Positions 10,572 through 20,255 are shown, numbered from the stretch's first letter. The stretch is DNA of 64,000 nucleotides from Prochlorococcus sp. AG-402-P16 (GCA_003216295.1 QCJB01000006.1:1-64000); one strand, 5' to 3'. Notes: a model not told the origin generated them from the sequence alone. Numbers and translations: made by a program.

Positions 10572-11492
10572 TCATGAACAATCTAAGTCTGTTGATGGAT
10601 CCTCTTGCATTGGCCAAATCCTCATATATTCAGGGATGTTTGATTTTCTTAAAACTCTTGTGAGACTCCAAATTCTATAAAACCAAAACCGAGCTGATTG
10701 TGTTGATGAGCCTGTGTACCTTGCAGATATGCCATTTTCGAGAAGGCTACAAGTCATAAAACCTGGCAGCCCCGCTCTTTGTTGTCGGCATTTCACTAGT
10801 AAATCAGATAATGCTTTTTGGTTTATTCCTTTAGGTGTTATCCAAGTGAAAGAGCCAAAAACTGGTTGTTCTTCTAGACCATGAATAGATTTTAGGGCTT
10901 TTCCAGATAGTTCTAGGCGATCACTAAATTCATAATGTTTTCCTTGAGTACTCTCTCTAAAGATTTCTAAAGATGATCTCCATACTCCATTACCAAGTTG
11001 TTCTTGAGCGGCAGTTCGTCCTAAACGAACTAAGTCAATACATAAAAAACTTGATGAAGGATCAAGCTTAACTGTCATATTTTGTTCAAAAAGTCCCCCT
11101 TCATAAATAATTAATTCTTGAGGAATCCATTCAAAGTCTGCATTCTTTTCAATCTGAAATAAACATTTTTGATTTGCCCAGCTCCCTTTTGGATTTATTT
11201 TTGACCTCCCTCTACTTCCATAAACTTTTTGAGCTGCTACTGAAGAACATATGGCACGACTATTTTCCTCAGAAGTTACATTTATTGTGAGTTGATCACC
11301 TCCAACAATTCCTCCAGCACTATGGAGAATTGGTATCTCACATCTCCCATCTTTTTTATCATTGAATACTCTCATTAATTTCAATGGAGCAGTGCATTTT
11401 GCTTGATGAATTGTTTTGAGATTGTCGATATTCTTATCTATTGACTTTTTGTAAAGCCTTAGATCACAGGTTCCATGCCATTGAGATGTCAT
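10572..11492 (-). CDS. ureD: Urease accessory protein UreD
   Basis: HSAGGIVGGDQLTINV... / WIPQELIIYEGGLFEQ: UreD motifs; adjacent to ureABC. Confidence 0.96.
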   Translation of the reverse strand: MTSQWHGTCDLRLYKKSIDKNIDNLKTIHQAKCTAPLKLMRVFNDKKDGRCEIPILHSAGGIVGGDQLTINVTSEENSRAICSSVAAQKVYGSRGRSKINPKGSWANQKCLFQIEKNADFEWIPQELIIYEGGLFEQNMTVKLDPSSSFLCIDLVRLGRTAAQEQLGNGVWRSSLEIFRESTQGKHYEFSDRLELSGKALKSIHGLEEQPVFGSFTWITPKGINQKALSDLLVKCRQQRAGLPGFMTCSLLENGISARYTGSSTQSARFWFYRIWSLTRVLRKSNIPEYMRIWPMQEDPSTDLDCS

Positions 11493-11548
11493 TGAATATT
11501 GGTCCCGATTTTCCTCATTTAGCTTTAAGAGAATAATTAATGTCTTAT

Positions 11549-11562
11549 GTTGTAGACATAAC
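11549..11562. promoter_or_regulatory. Possible degenerate NtcA-like site (GTT-N8-AAC) in divergent ureD/ureE promoter
   Basis: GTTGTAGACATAAC fits minimal GT-N10-AC; overlaps the palindrome TGTCT-N8-AGACA at 11541-11558. Confidence 0.35.
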
Positions 11563-11594
11563 CTTTAAAATTTAGATCTTCAAGGAATTTAAGC

Positions 11595-12035
11595 TTGTCA
11601 CACGAATTAATCTATCTCACCGAGAGAATTAGTGCTCAAGTGATAGAACATTGCCTTTCGCTTCCCTTGTCTGCAAAAGAGAGGACTCAACTTCGAGGAA
11701 AGCGATCAACTTTAGATGGGATCGATGTCATTTTAAATTTGCCTAGAGGAGGAGGTAGGTTGATCCCTGGAGAGGTATTGAAAAGTGAGAATGCACAAAT
11801 TTTTGTAAGCATAAAGGCCGCTCAGGAAGATGTAATAAAAATTAGCTCAGAAAATAGATTGAAATTGTTAAAAGCTGCTTATCATTTAGGTAATAGACAT
11901 GTTGAGATTGAGTTGCATGATAACGAGTTATATTTACTCAATGATGTAGTTATGAATAAGATGTTAGAAAAACAAGGTTTTGCAATAGAAAGTTTCAAAA
12001 GACCTTTCTATCCCGAGATTGGTGCTTATGAGTAG
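11595..12035 (+). CDS. ureE: Urease accessory protein UreE
   Basis: LPRGGGRLIPGEVLKSEN...LLKAAYHLGNRHVEIELHDNELYLLND; TTG start. Confidence 0.95.
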   Translation: MSHELIYLTERISAQVIEHCLSLPLSAKERTQLRGKRSTLDGIDVILNLPRGGGRLIPGEVLKSENAQIFVSIKAAQEDVIKISSENRLKLLKAAYHLGNRHVEIELHDNELYLLNDVVMNKMLEKQGFAIESFKRPFYPEIGAYE

Positions 12036-12053
12036 AGGTTGGATTAACCCTTT

Positions 12054-12725
12054 ATGAAACTTGAATTTTTACAATTAATAAGTCCGTCTTTACCAGTTGG
12101 AGCTTTTAGTTATTCAGAAGGATTGGAATGGCTTGTTCAAAATAAAAAAGTTTATGACGAGATAAGTCTTTTCAATTGGATTGAAAGCGAACTTTCTCGA
12201 GGTCAAATAACAATTGAGGCAAGTTCAATTGTGTACATAATGGAAGATTTAGTTGATTGGCGGGATAAGCAAGGTGATCAATATAAGTCGCCTATTGAAG
12301 AGTGGAATTCTTGGCTTAGTTCACTCAGAGATTCTCCAGAGGTTAGATCTCAACAAGCACAAATGGGTGAATCTCTTTTACAGCTTCTCATTGATCTTGA
12401 TCATCCTCTCCCTGACAATGAAAAGAAATTTATATGGCCAATAGCGTGGGCTTGGGCTGGAGTCTGTTGGGACATACCTCGAATTGATTTAGTGGAGGGA
12501 TTTTTATATAGTTGGGTGGCTAATCAATTAAGTGCGGCATTAAGACTCTTGTCATTAGGGCCAACAAAAGCTCAACAGCTTCAAATGAAATCACTAATAC
12601 TTATTAAGTCTCAAGCAAGTTACTTATTGGAACAGAATCCTAAAGAAATTTGGATTAGCGATGTCGGCGCTATTATGGCACAACAGTCGCATGTAGAACT
12701 TTATTCAAGATTATTCAGAAGCTAA
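12054..12725 (+). CDS. ureF: Urease accessory protein UreF
   Basis: [23 protein letters not shown]. Confidence 0.97.
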   Translation: MKLEFLQLISPSLPVGAFSYSEGLEWLVQNKKVYDEISLFNWIESELSRGQITIEASSIVYIMEDLVDWRDKQGDQYKSPIEEWNSWLSSLRDSPEVRSQQAQMGESLLQLLIDLDHPLPDNEKKFIWPIAWAWAGVCWDIPRIDLVEGFLYSWVANQLSAALRLLSLGPTKAQQLQMKSLILIKSQASYLLEQNPKEIWISDVGAIMAQQSHVELYSRLFRS

Positions 12726-13333
12726 TGGAAAGTAAATTAAGGGTTGGCATAGCTGGTCCAGTAGGATCTGGTAAAACGGCTATTATTCAGAGGCTATGTG
12801 AAAACCTTAAGGATAAATTAGAGATTGCTGTAGTAACAAATGATATCTATACGCAAGAAGATGCAAAATTTTTGACTAATTCAAAGGCTTTAGCACCTGA
12901 ACGTATCAAAGGAGTTGAAACTGGTGGATGTCCACATACAGCGATAAGGGAAGATTGTTCTATTAATCGTATTGCTGTTGAAGAGCTAGAACAGAGATTT
13001 GAAACTCTAGATTTAGTATTTGTTGAAAGTGGTGGAGATAATCTTGCTGCAAGTTTTAGCCCTGAGTTGGTAGATATATGTATATACATAATTGATGTTG
13101 CCGCTGGAGATAAGATCCCCAGGAAAGGAGGCCCAGGCATAACACGTTCAGACTTATTAGTGATCAATAAAATAGATCTTGCTAAAATGGTTGGCGCAAG
13201 CTTGAAAATAATGGAGAGGGATACTCTTTTAATGAGAAAAAATCTTCCCTGGTGCTTTACCAATACCAAGACAGGGGAGGGGATAGAAACAATCGAGCAG
13301 TTTTTGTATGATCAGATACTTTTTTCTCGGTAG
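12725..13333 (+). CDS. ureG: Urease accessory GTPase UreG
   Basis: [15 protein letters not shown] (P-loop); [38 protein letters not shown]. Confidence 0.99.
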   Translation: MESKLRVGIAGPVGSGKTAIIQRLCENLKDKLEIAVVTNDIYTQEDAKFLTNSKALAPERIKGVETGGCPHTAIREDCSINRIAVEELEQRFETLDLVFVESGGDNLAASFSPELVDICIYIIDVAAGDKIPRKGGPGITRSDLLVINKIDLAKMVGASLKIMERDTLLMRKNLPWCFTNTKTGEGIETIEQFLYDQILFSR

Positions 13334-13336
13334 ATA

Positions 13337-13350
13337 GTATTAACCGATAC
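13337..13350 (+). promoter_or_regulatory. NtcA binding site (perfect GTA-N8-TAC) upstream of urtA
   Basis: GTATTAACCGATAC immediately after the ureG stop (TAG 13331-13333) and 127 bp upstream of urtA. Confidence 0.75.
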
Positions 13351-13476
13351 GAAAAATTATGTTCGTTTACTGAAATAGCTAAATTGGTCTCATTGGCTAC
13401 AAAAAGAGGGGTGTTCGGTTGGATACTTTCCCTACACCCCCAAAGGCGGGTAAACAACTAATTTAGTTAGTAATTC

Positions 13477-14754
13477 ATGAAGCTTTCAAAGCGTATTTTT
13501 GCAGGTTTAGCTACTGCATCATTGGCCGTAACTGTTACTGCTTGTGGTGGATCAGATTCCTCAGGCAATTTTGATGACACTGTAACTGTTGGAATTCTCC
13601 ATTCTCTATCAGGGACAATGGCAATCTCCGAATCAACTCTAGTTGATACAGAGAAAATGGCTATTGAGGAGATCAATGCAGCTGGTGGTGTAACAGTCGA
13701 CGGTAAAAGCTATAAAATCGAGTACATCGTTGAAGATGGGGCTTCAGATTGGCCTACCTTTGCTGAAAAATCTAAAAAGTTAATCGACCAGGATGGAGTA
13801 CCAGTTGTCTTTGGTGGCTGGACATCTGCAAGTCGTAAGGCAATGCTTCCGGTTTATGAATCTAAGGATGCATTCCTTTATTACCCAATTCAATATGAAG
13901 CCCAAGAGTGCTCAAATAACATTTTCTATACCGGGGCGACGCCTAATCAGCAATCTGAGCCTGCTACCGATTTCATGTACAAGCGCTCACCAGCGGCTGG
14001 AGGAGATTTCTTCTTAGTTGGTTCTGATTATGTTTTCCCAAGAACTTCTAATACAATTACTAAAGCTCAAGTTAAACAACTTGGCGGTAAAGTTGTAGGT
14101 GAAGATTATCTTCCTTTGGGTAATACAGAGGTAGCACCTATTATCTCCAAGATAAAAGTTGCTCTTCCTGATGGCGGAATCATTGTTAACACTTTGAACG
14201 GTGACCAAAACGTTGCTTTCTTCAAACAAATCCAGGACGCAGGAATCACTCCTTCCAATGGTTATTACGTAATGAACTACTCCATTGCGGAAGAAGAGAT
14301 AAGTACGATTGGGCCTGAGTTCCTTGAGGGGCACTATGGTGCTTGGAACTACATGATGTCTATTGATACGCCAGCTTCTAAGAAATTTGCTAAGAGCTTT
14401 AAGAAGAGATGGGGCAGTGATCGTGTTGTAGCGGATCCTCAAGAATCTGCTTATAACATGGTTTATCTATGGAAGCAGGCAGTTGAAGATGCAGGTACAT
14501 TTGATGACAATGCCGTTAGAGAAGCATTGGTTGGTCAGACATTCGATGCTCCTCAAGGGCCAGTAGAAGTTATGGCAAATCATCACCTATCTCAAACAGT
14601 GAGAATCGGTGAAATCAACGCAGAGGGTGGATTTACAATCCTTGAAGAAACTGGAGTTGTTGAACCACAAGCATGGAACCAAAAACATCCAAGTTCAAAA
14701 GGTTACGCATGTGATTGGACTGATCCTAAGAAAGGTGAAAAATATAGGATGTAA
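13477..14754 (+). CDS. urtA: Urea ABC transporter substrate-binding lipoprotein
   Basis: Lipobox-like VTVTACGG; TVGILHSLSGTMAISESTLVDTEKMAIEEINAAGGV; adjacent to urtBCDE. Confidence 0.97.
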   Translation: MKLSKRIFAGLATASLAVTVTACGGSDSSGNFDDTVTVGILHSLSGTMAISESTLVDTEKMAIEEINAAGGVTVDGKSYKIEYIVEDGASDWPTFAEKSKKLIDQDGVPVVFGGWTSASRKAMLPVYESKDAFLYYPIQYEAQECSNNIFYTGATPNQQSEPATDFMYKRSPAAGGDFFLVGSDYVFPRTSNTITKAQVKQLGGKVVGEDYLPLGNTEVAPIISKIKVALPDGGIIVNTLNGDQNVAFFKQIQDAGITPSNGYYVMNYSIAEEEISTIGPEFLEGHYGAWNYMMSIDTPASKKFAKSFKKRWGSDRVVADPQESAYNMVYLWKQAVEDAGTFDDNAVREALVGQTFDAPQGPVEVMANHHLSQTVRIGEINAEGGFTILEETGVVEPQAWNQKHPSSKGYACDWTDPKKGEKYRM

Positions 14755-14782
14755 TTCAATTTTTGACTTATAAATAGTTTCT

Positions 14783-14812
14783 AATAAGGAGCCTTCGGGC
14801 TCCTTATTTCTT
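14783..14812 (+). terminator. UUCG-tetraloop hairpin between urtA and urtB (attenuator/terminator-like)
   Basis: Perfect 11-bp stem AATAAGGAGCC-ttcg-GGCTCCTTATT followed by tctttaaa. Confidence 0.8.
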
Positions 14813-14832
14813 TAAAAAAATCAACCAAGCTA

Positions 14833-15990
14833 GTGCAACTTATTCTTGAAAGCCTTTTTAATGGCGTTGCTATTGGCTCAGTTTTGCTCGTCGCAGCACT
14901 GGGACTAGCAATTGTCTTCGGTTTAATGGGTGTCATCAATCTTGCTCATGGGGAATTGATGATGCTTGGTGCTTATTCAACATACATAACCCAATTAATT
15001 TTCAAACAAGTTTCTTTCTTAAAACCTTTTTATGATTCGTATGTCATAGTTGCAATTGGTATTGCTTTTTTAGTTAGTGGAACAGTTGGAATTCTTTTAG
15101 AGCGAACAGTTATTAGACGCCTCTATGGAAGTCCTCTTGAAACACTTTTAGCCACATGGGGAGTGAGCCTAATCCTTCAACAATTTGTTAGAAGTGTTCC
15201 GCTGGCCTATGCCAGTGGTTTGGTTATAGCACTTTTCTTTGGCCTATTTACACCGCTATTTATTTCTGATGACTTACTTCATGGTGCAAAAGGTAAATTA
15301 ATAAGAGCATGTACTTGGGGGTTCTCAGCTTTATTAGGTGTAGCAACAGGAGGTGTTTTATCGTCTTTAGTAAGTAAACTTAGTCGCGCTAGTGCAAGGA
15401 ATGTTGATGTTACAGCTCCCTCTTGGATGAGAGGTGGAATTGATTTTGTTGGAATTACTTTTCCTAAAACGCGTCTTTTAATAATCCTCATTACCTTAAT
15501 ATCTGTTTTAGTAGTAATTTTCTTTCTTGATAAAACAGCTTGGGGAATGAGAATTAGAGCAGTAACTCAAAATAGACCAATGAGTGATTGTTTAGGTATA
15601 TCCACTGAAACAGTAGATATTATTACTTTTGGAATAGGTTCTGGTCTCGCTGGTGTTGCAGGAGTTGCAGTTTCACTCCTTGGCTCAGTCGGACCAAATG
15701 TTGGTGGCAATTACATTGTGGGATGTTTTATGGTTGTTGTTCTTGGTGGAGTGGGCAATTTATTAGGAACAATCCTTGCTTCTTTCTCTATTGGAATAAT
15801 GACTGATTTGATAGGAGCAGGAAGACTACTTACTATTTGGCCAGATATGCCTTCCCCTCTTTATTCAACAATAGATTTTTTTGCGACAACAAGTATGGCT
15901 AGAGTAATGATATTTGCTCTGATAGTAATATTCCTTCAATTTAAACCAACTGGGATGTTCCCACAAAAAGGAAGAATGGTGGAGTCTTGA
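14833..15990 (+). CDS. urtB: Urea ABC transporter permease UrtB
   Basis: LFNGVAIGSVLLVAALGLAIVFGLMGVINLAHGELMMLGAY (LivH-like); GTG start; operon context. Confidence 0.97.
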   Translation: MQLILESLFNGVAIGSVLLVAALGLAIVFGLMGVINLAHGELMMLGAYSTYITQLIFKQVSFLKPFYDSYVIVAIGIAFLVSGTVGILLERTVIRRLYGSPLETLLATWGVSLILQQFVRSVPLAYASGLVIALFFGLFTPLFISDDLLHGAKGKLIRACTWGFSALLGVATGGVLSSLVSKLSRASARNVDVTAPSWMRGGIDFVGITFPKTRLLIILITLISVLVVIFFLDKTAWGMRIRAVTQNRPMSDCLGISTETVDIITFGIGSGLAGVAGVAVSLLGSVGPNVGGNYIVGCFMVVVLGGVGNLLGTILASFSIGIMTDLIGAGRLLTIWPDMPSPLYSTIDFFATTSMARVMIFALIVIFLQFKPTGMFPQKGRMVES

Positions 15991-15993
15991 TTG

Positions 15994-17118
15994 ATGAGTA
16001 TTTTTTCTACAAAAAAAAGTTGGATTAACTTAACTATTTGGGTATTACTTATTGCCCTAATTATTGCTGCACCCTCAGTGCTTCCTGTTTTTAGATTAAA
16101 TCTATTAGGAAGATATTTATCGCTTGCAATAGTGGCATTAGGAGTGGATTTGATTTGGGGATTCACAGGAATGTTGAGTTTAGGTCAAGGAATTTTCTTT
16201 GCACTTGGTGGATATTGTGCTGCGATGTTCCTCCAATTGAATAGTGCAGGAGAATTCCCAAATGGTATACCTGAGTTTTTTGGTTTATATGGAGTCGAAA
16301 AGCTTCCATTTTTCTGGGAACCTTTTAAAAGTTCAATTTTTACTCTTATTTCCATTTGGCTGATACCGGCTATTATTGCTGGTCTTCTTGGGTATTTAGT
16401 TTTTAGAAATAGAATTAAAGGCGTTTATTTTTCAATCCTTACACAAGCGGCTCTTTTGGTTTTTTTCAATTTCTTTAATGGACAGCAGAAATTGATTAAT
16501 GGAACAAATGGTTTGAAAACAGATGTGACTCAACTTTTTGGACAAATGGTAGGTTCAGAAATAATGCAAAGATGGTTCTTTTGGGTATCAGCTGTTTTAG
16601 TAATACTTACCTGGTTTTTTGCCCGGTGGATTGTTCGAGATAGATTTGGAAATATCCTTATTGGAATTAGAGACGATGAGGCTCGAGTTCGTTTCACTGG
16701 TTATAATCCAGTAATTTTTAAAACAATAATATTTTCAATAGCAGGAGGATTAGCTGGTATTTCAGGGGCTTTGTATACAGTTCAATCTGGAATAGTTTCT
16801 CCACAGTTTATGACTGTCCCTTTCTCTATAGAAATGGTTGTTTGGGTTGCCGTGGGTGGTAGAGGAACTTTGCTAGGCGCAATACTTGGAGCTGTTTTAA
16901 TTAATTATGCAAAAAGTTTGGTAAGTGAAGCATTACCAGCAAGCTGGATGTTTATTCAAGGTGGATTATTTATTCTTGTTGTAACAGCTCTTCCAGAGGG
17001 GGTACTAGGATGGATTAGGAAAGACGGTCCAAAGAAATTATTGTTTTTACTTGGGATTAATAAAAAATTAGAAACATATCCAAGTCTTGAAGTCAATGAA
17101 CAAGGGGAGGTAAAATGA
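15994..17118 (+). CDS. urtC: Urea ABC transporter permease UrtC
   Basis: LGVDLIWGFTGMLSLGQGIFFALGGYCAAMFL; VRFTGYNPVIFKTIIFSIAGGLAG (LivM-like). Confidence 0.97.
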   Translation: MSIFSTKKSWINLTIWVLLIALIIAAPSVLPVFRLNLLGRYLSLAIVALGVDLIWGFTGMLSLGQGIFFALGGYCAAMFLQLNSAGEFPNGIPEFFGLYGVEKLPFFWEPFKSSIFTLISIWLIPAIIAGLLGYLVFRNRIKGVYFSILTQAALLVFFNFFNGQQKLINGTNGLKTDVTQLFGQMVGSEIMQRWFFWVSAVLVILTWFFARWIVRDRFGNILIGIRDDEARVRFTGYNPVIFKTIIFSIAGGLAGISGALYTVQSGIVSPQFMTVPFSIEMVVWVAVGGRGTLLGAILGAVLINYAKSLVSEALPASWMFIQGGLFILVVTALPEGVLGWIRKDGPKKLLFLLGINKKLETYPSLEVNEQGEVK

Positions 17119-17870
17119 TGACTACTCCATTACTAGAGCTAAAACAAATTTCAGTTAGCTTTGAAGGCTTTCTTGCTCTTAATGACCTTAATTTGGTTTT
17201 GAATCAAGGTGATCTTAGAGCAGTTATTGGGCCAAATGGTGCAGGTAAAACTACATTTTTAGATGTAATCACTGGGAAAGTAGCACCTACAAAGGGTGAC
17301 GTGATTTTCAAAGAAAAATCTTTGATTGGTCAAAAAGAGTTTCGTATAGCGCGTAAAGGTATTGGGAGAAAGTTTCAAAGTCCAAGGATTTTTGAAAATT
17401 TAACAGTACAAGAAAACCTAGCTTTAGCAGTTAGTAGACCTAAAACTCCTTTGTCGTTATTGATGAATAGTTTAAAGGTTAAGAATTTAGATGAAATTCA
17501 ACGCTTAATGAGTATTGTCAACCTTCAATCAAAAGCCAATATTAGGGCTGGCGCGCTTTCTCATGGTCAAAAACAATGGCTTGAGATTGCAATGCTAGTT
17601 GGACAAGATCCTGATCTTTTACTTGTTGATGAACCCGTTGCTGGCTTAACTGATGAAGAAACAGATTTAACCGCTGATCTTCTTAAATCTTTAGCGGGTG
17701 ATCATACTGTTTTAGTCATTGATCATGATATGGAATTTATTCGTAGACTTGATTGCCCTGTTAGTGTGTTGCACCAAGGTCATGTATTGAAAGAGGGTTC
17801 CATGAGCGATATACAAAAAGATCCATTGGTGATAGAGGTTTATTTAGGCAAATCTGAGGAGGAAGAATAA
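17115..17870 (+). CDS. urtD: Urea ABC transporter ATP-binding protein UrtD
   Basis: GPNGAGKTTFLD; LSHGQKQWLEIAM; LLLVDEP; ATGA-type overlap with urtC. Confidence 0.97.
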   Translation: MMTTPLLELKQISVSFEGFLALNDLNLVLNQGDLRAVIGPNGAGKTTFLDVITGKVAPTKGDVIFKEKSLIGQKEFRIARKGIGRKFQSPRIFENLTVQENLALAVSRPKTPLSLLMNSLKVKNLDEIQRLMSIVNLQSKANIRAGALSHGQKQWLEIAMLVGQDPDLLLVDEPVAGLTDEETDLTADLLKSLAGDHTVLVIDHDMEFIRRLDCPVSVLHQGHVLKEGSMSDIQKDPLVIEVYLGKSEEEE

Positions 17871-18577
17871 TGACTATGCTTCAGATAAAAGGCTTGAATA
17901 CCTACTATGGCGAAAGTCATATTCTTCGAGATGTTGATATGAATATCAATCAAGGTGAGATGATTTGTCTTATAGGTCGAAATGGAGTAGGTAAAACAAC
18001 TTTGCTTAAATCTTTAATAGGGTTATTAACTCCACGGCGTGGAGAGATTGTTTTTAATGGAGATTTGGTTAATAGAAAGCCTCCTCATCAAAGGGCTCGT
18101 TCCGGAATTGCGTATGTTCCCCAAGGACGAGAAATAATACCTTATTTGACTGTCGAGGAAAATCTTCAACTTGGATTGGAAGCTTTACCAGGAGGTTTAG
18201 CAAAGCATAAACAGATTGATGAATTGGTATATGAACTTTTCCCTGTCTTAAAACAATTTCTATCTCGTAAAGGAGGTGACTTAAGCGGAGGGCAGCAGCA
18301 ACAACTTGCAATTGCTCGAGCATTACTTGGGAAACCAAAGTTGCTTTTACTTGATGAACCAACTGAAGGAATACAACCGAATATCGTTCAAGATATTGAG
18401 TCTGCAGTTAAAAGGATCATTAGTGAGACTGGTGTTGGGGTTTTATTGGTAGAGCAACATCTGCATTTTGTGAGGCAAGCAGATCGTTATTATGCAATGC
18501 AACGCGGAGGCATAGTTGCAAATGGACAAACTAGTGAATTAAGTAAAGCTGTGGTAGAGAAATTCCTTAGTGTTTAA
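17870..18577 (+). CDS. urtE: Urea ABC transporter ATP-binding protein UrtE
   Basis: GRNGVGKTTLLKSL; LSGGQQQQLAIARALL; LLLLDEPTEGIQPNIV. Confidence 0.97.
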   Translation: MTMLQIKGLNTYYGESHILRDVDMNINQGEMICLIGRNGVGKTTLLKSLIGLLTPRRGEIVFNGDLVNRKPPHQRARSGIAYVPQGREIIPYLTVEENLQLGLEALPGGLAKHKQIDELVYELFPVLKQFLSRKGGDLSGGQQQQLAIARALLGKPKLLLLDEPTEGIQPNIVQDIESAVKRIISETGVGVLLVEQHLHFVRQADRYYAMQRGGIVANGQTSELSKAVVEKFLSV

Positions 18578-18579
18578 GT

Positions 18580-18723
18580 CTATTTTGTTTGAGTAAAAGC
18601 AGTTTCTTGCTCTATTTTGTCTTGGCAAGTAGAGCAAAGAATATGACCTTTTTTTTTCCAAAAAGTCTTTGTTGACCTTTCGATATTTTGTCCACAGCCA
18701 AGGCATTTGAAGAGTGGACTCAT
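18580..18723 (-). CDS. Small zinc-ribbon-like protein (47 aa; not in ORF track)
   Basis: MSPLFKCLGCGQNIERSTKTFWKKKGHILCSTCQDKIEQETAFTQTK*: two CxxC knuckles. Confidence 0.6.
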   Translation of the reverse strand: MSPLFKCLGCGQNIERSTKTFWKKKGHILCSTCQDKIEQETAFTQTK

Positions 18724-18917
18724 TTATTACTGAATCTTTTTTATATAGTTCTTTATTATACTATTTTCATTCTGTCTTAACAGATACAAGATTTTTTTGG
18801 CCGTAGACTTTGATTTTTAAAGATAATACTAATTTATTTAATTAACATTAAAAAGCATTTTTTGATACTTGCTCTATTTATTTAGTTTGTTATAAGTTGA
18901 TCAAGTGCTTCTATTGC

Positions 18918-19028
18918 ATGTCCTTCGAAAGATTAAGCAAAACTGAGATAGTCAATGGCAGAATTGCAATGTCAGGTGTATTAGTTATTTTATTACTTGA
19001 AATATTATCTAAGTTAAGTATTGCTTAG
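18918..19028 (+). CDS. hli: High-light-inducible-protein-like ORF (36 aa; not in ORF track)
   Basis: MSFERLSKTEIVNGRIAMSGVLVILLLEILSKLSIA*: Chl a/b-binding-like motif ExxNGRxAMxG in a single TM helix. Confidence 0.75.
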   Translation: MSFERLSKTEIVNGRIAMSGVLVILLLEILSKLSIA

Positions 19029-19075
19029 ATACTATATATATGAAATTAATTTGGTTTTAATAAAACCTACTTAAA

Positions 19076-19606
19076 TTAAGCTACTTTTAAAAATAGAGAA
19101 TCTTTTATCCTTTTGATTTCTCCATCTTTCCATAACCAGATAATAGGCTCTGTAGATTTTGCGTGTTGTAGATCAATTCTGTTTTCAATACTTATAGGAT
19201 TAAATTCTGTATTCGATTCAAATTGTTTGTCTCTAATTGCCTGATTGATAACAATACTTCCATCTTTTCCAGATATTGATCTATGAAATGTACCGATAGG
19301 TATTTGAAGTGCACCCATGAATCTATGGAGATAAATTATGTGATGAGGTTCATCCCAAAGAGGATTTAATAGTGTGAAAGTTCTATCTCCCTCAAGTACA
19401 AGATTATTATCTGTTTGATGATGGTGTACATAATATTGCTCAAAGCCATTTAAATCAGGAGGTGAAGTTGCCCCTCCTCTATGAATAACGACATCACTAC
19501 CATTTGAGCCTTCAACACTAGCATCTAAAAAAGTCACTTCAGGAGTCTCTCGAAAAATATTAACCGGTACAAAATTGAGTTTCATCAAAAAATTTATTTG
19601 TTCCAA
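19076..19606 (-). CDS. Hypothetical protein (possibly cupin-like)
   Basis: Long ATG ORF in an otherwise sparse region; HHHQTDNNLVLEGDRTFTLLNP...GTFHRSISG suggests a beta-rich cupin-like fold; weak. Confidence 0.6.
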   Translation of the reverse strand: MEQINFLMKLNFVPVNIFRETPEVTFLDASVEGSNGSDVVIHRGGATSPPDLNGFEQYYVHHHQTDNNLVLEGDRTFTLLNPLWDEPHHIIYLHRFMGALQIPIGTFHRSISGKDGSIVINQAIRDKQFESNTEFNPISIENRIDLQHAKSTEPIIWLWKDGEIKRIKDSLFLKVA

Positions 19607-19808
19607 ACATTACTGGAATAAATACATCTAACTGTATTAATTAATTCACTTTTAGCGAATTAATTATCTTGTGTGCAAGAAGAAGAGTATTTGATTTTAC
19701 TAAAAGGCATCAAATATGATTTGTTCTAGTTAGCTCACAAAGCAATTAATGATACATAAGATTATGAAAAATATTAATAAGTTAGATTACATAAAATATT
19801 ATTAAGTC

Positions 19809-19919
19809 ATGGCTAAATCAACTATTAAAAACAAAAAACTTTTGGTTGATGAAATGATTAAAACCTTTAAATCTATCCCCGCAACAGCGATAACTTTTTC
19901 GAACATAAAAAAAAATTAA
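19809..19919 (+). CDS. Hypothetical micro-ORF (36 aa)
   Basis: MAKSTIKNKKLLVDEMIKTFKSIPATAITFSNIKKN*; length alone is weak evidence. Confidence 0.3.
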   Translation: MAKSTIKNKKLLVDEMIKTFKSIPATAITFSNIKKN

Positions 19920-19941
19920 ACTCATAACTTACGATATATTT

Positions 19942-20148
19942 TTGAGATACTTCGCTAGCGGATTATTTTTATTATCACATGGCCTTTTGGTTTTAGATCA
20001 TCTAGGAGTAGGAGCAGCTCTTCATGGGATTGGTGAGGTCTTTTTTGCTCCATGGGCTATTAAGCAGAAAGCATGGGACTTGGTTTTTATAGCTTTTTTA
20101 TTTGGCGCATTTGATCTTTGGGGAACTTTGAAACTAGGATTTAATTAG
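19942..20148 (+). CDS. Hypothetical small membrane protein (68 aa)
   Basis: MRYFASGLFLLSHGLLVLDHLGVGAALHGIGEVFFAPWAIKQKAWDLVFIAFLFGAFDLWG...; two hydrophobic segments. Confidence 0.5.
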   Translation: MRYFASGLFLLSHGLLVLDHLGVGAALHGIGEVFFAPWAIKQKAWDLVFIAFLFGAFDLWGTLKLGFN

Positions 20149-20189
20149 TAAATTCATTAGATAAACTTGTTTTTTCTTTAAGATTTGGG

Positions 20190-20255
20190 AGGGAGGTCAA
20201 AACCCTTCCCAGTAGTGGTGACCTCCCTACAGAAAACTTTGGAACGGGTTTTCTG
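20190..20255. other. Tandem stem-loops with a competing long-range pairing (candidate structured RNA)
   Basis: Stem 1 AGGGAGGTCA (20190-20199)/TGACCTCCCT (20219-20228); stem 2 CAGAAAAC (20230-20237)/GTTTTCTG (20248-20255); alternative AAAACCC (20199-20205)/GGGTTTT (20246-20252). Confidence 0.5.

Noticed and set aside
12847-13269. 140-aa minus-strand ORF inside ureG
   Set aside because: Fully antisense to a strongly conserved gene; no recognisable domain.
14014-14442. 142-aa minus-strand ORF inside urtA
   Set aside because: Antisense shadow ORF of a conserved CDS.
18069-18362. 97-aa minus-strand ORF inside urtE
   Set aside because: Antisense to conserved ABC ATPase motifs.
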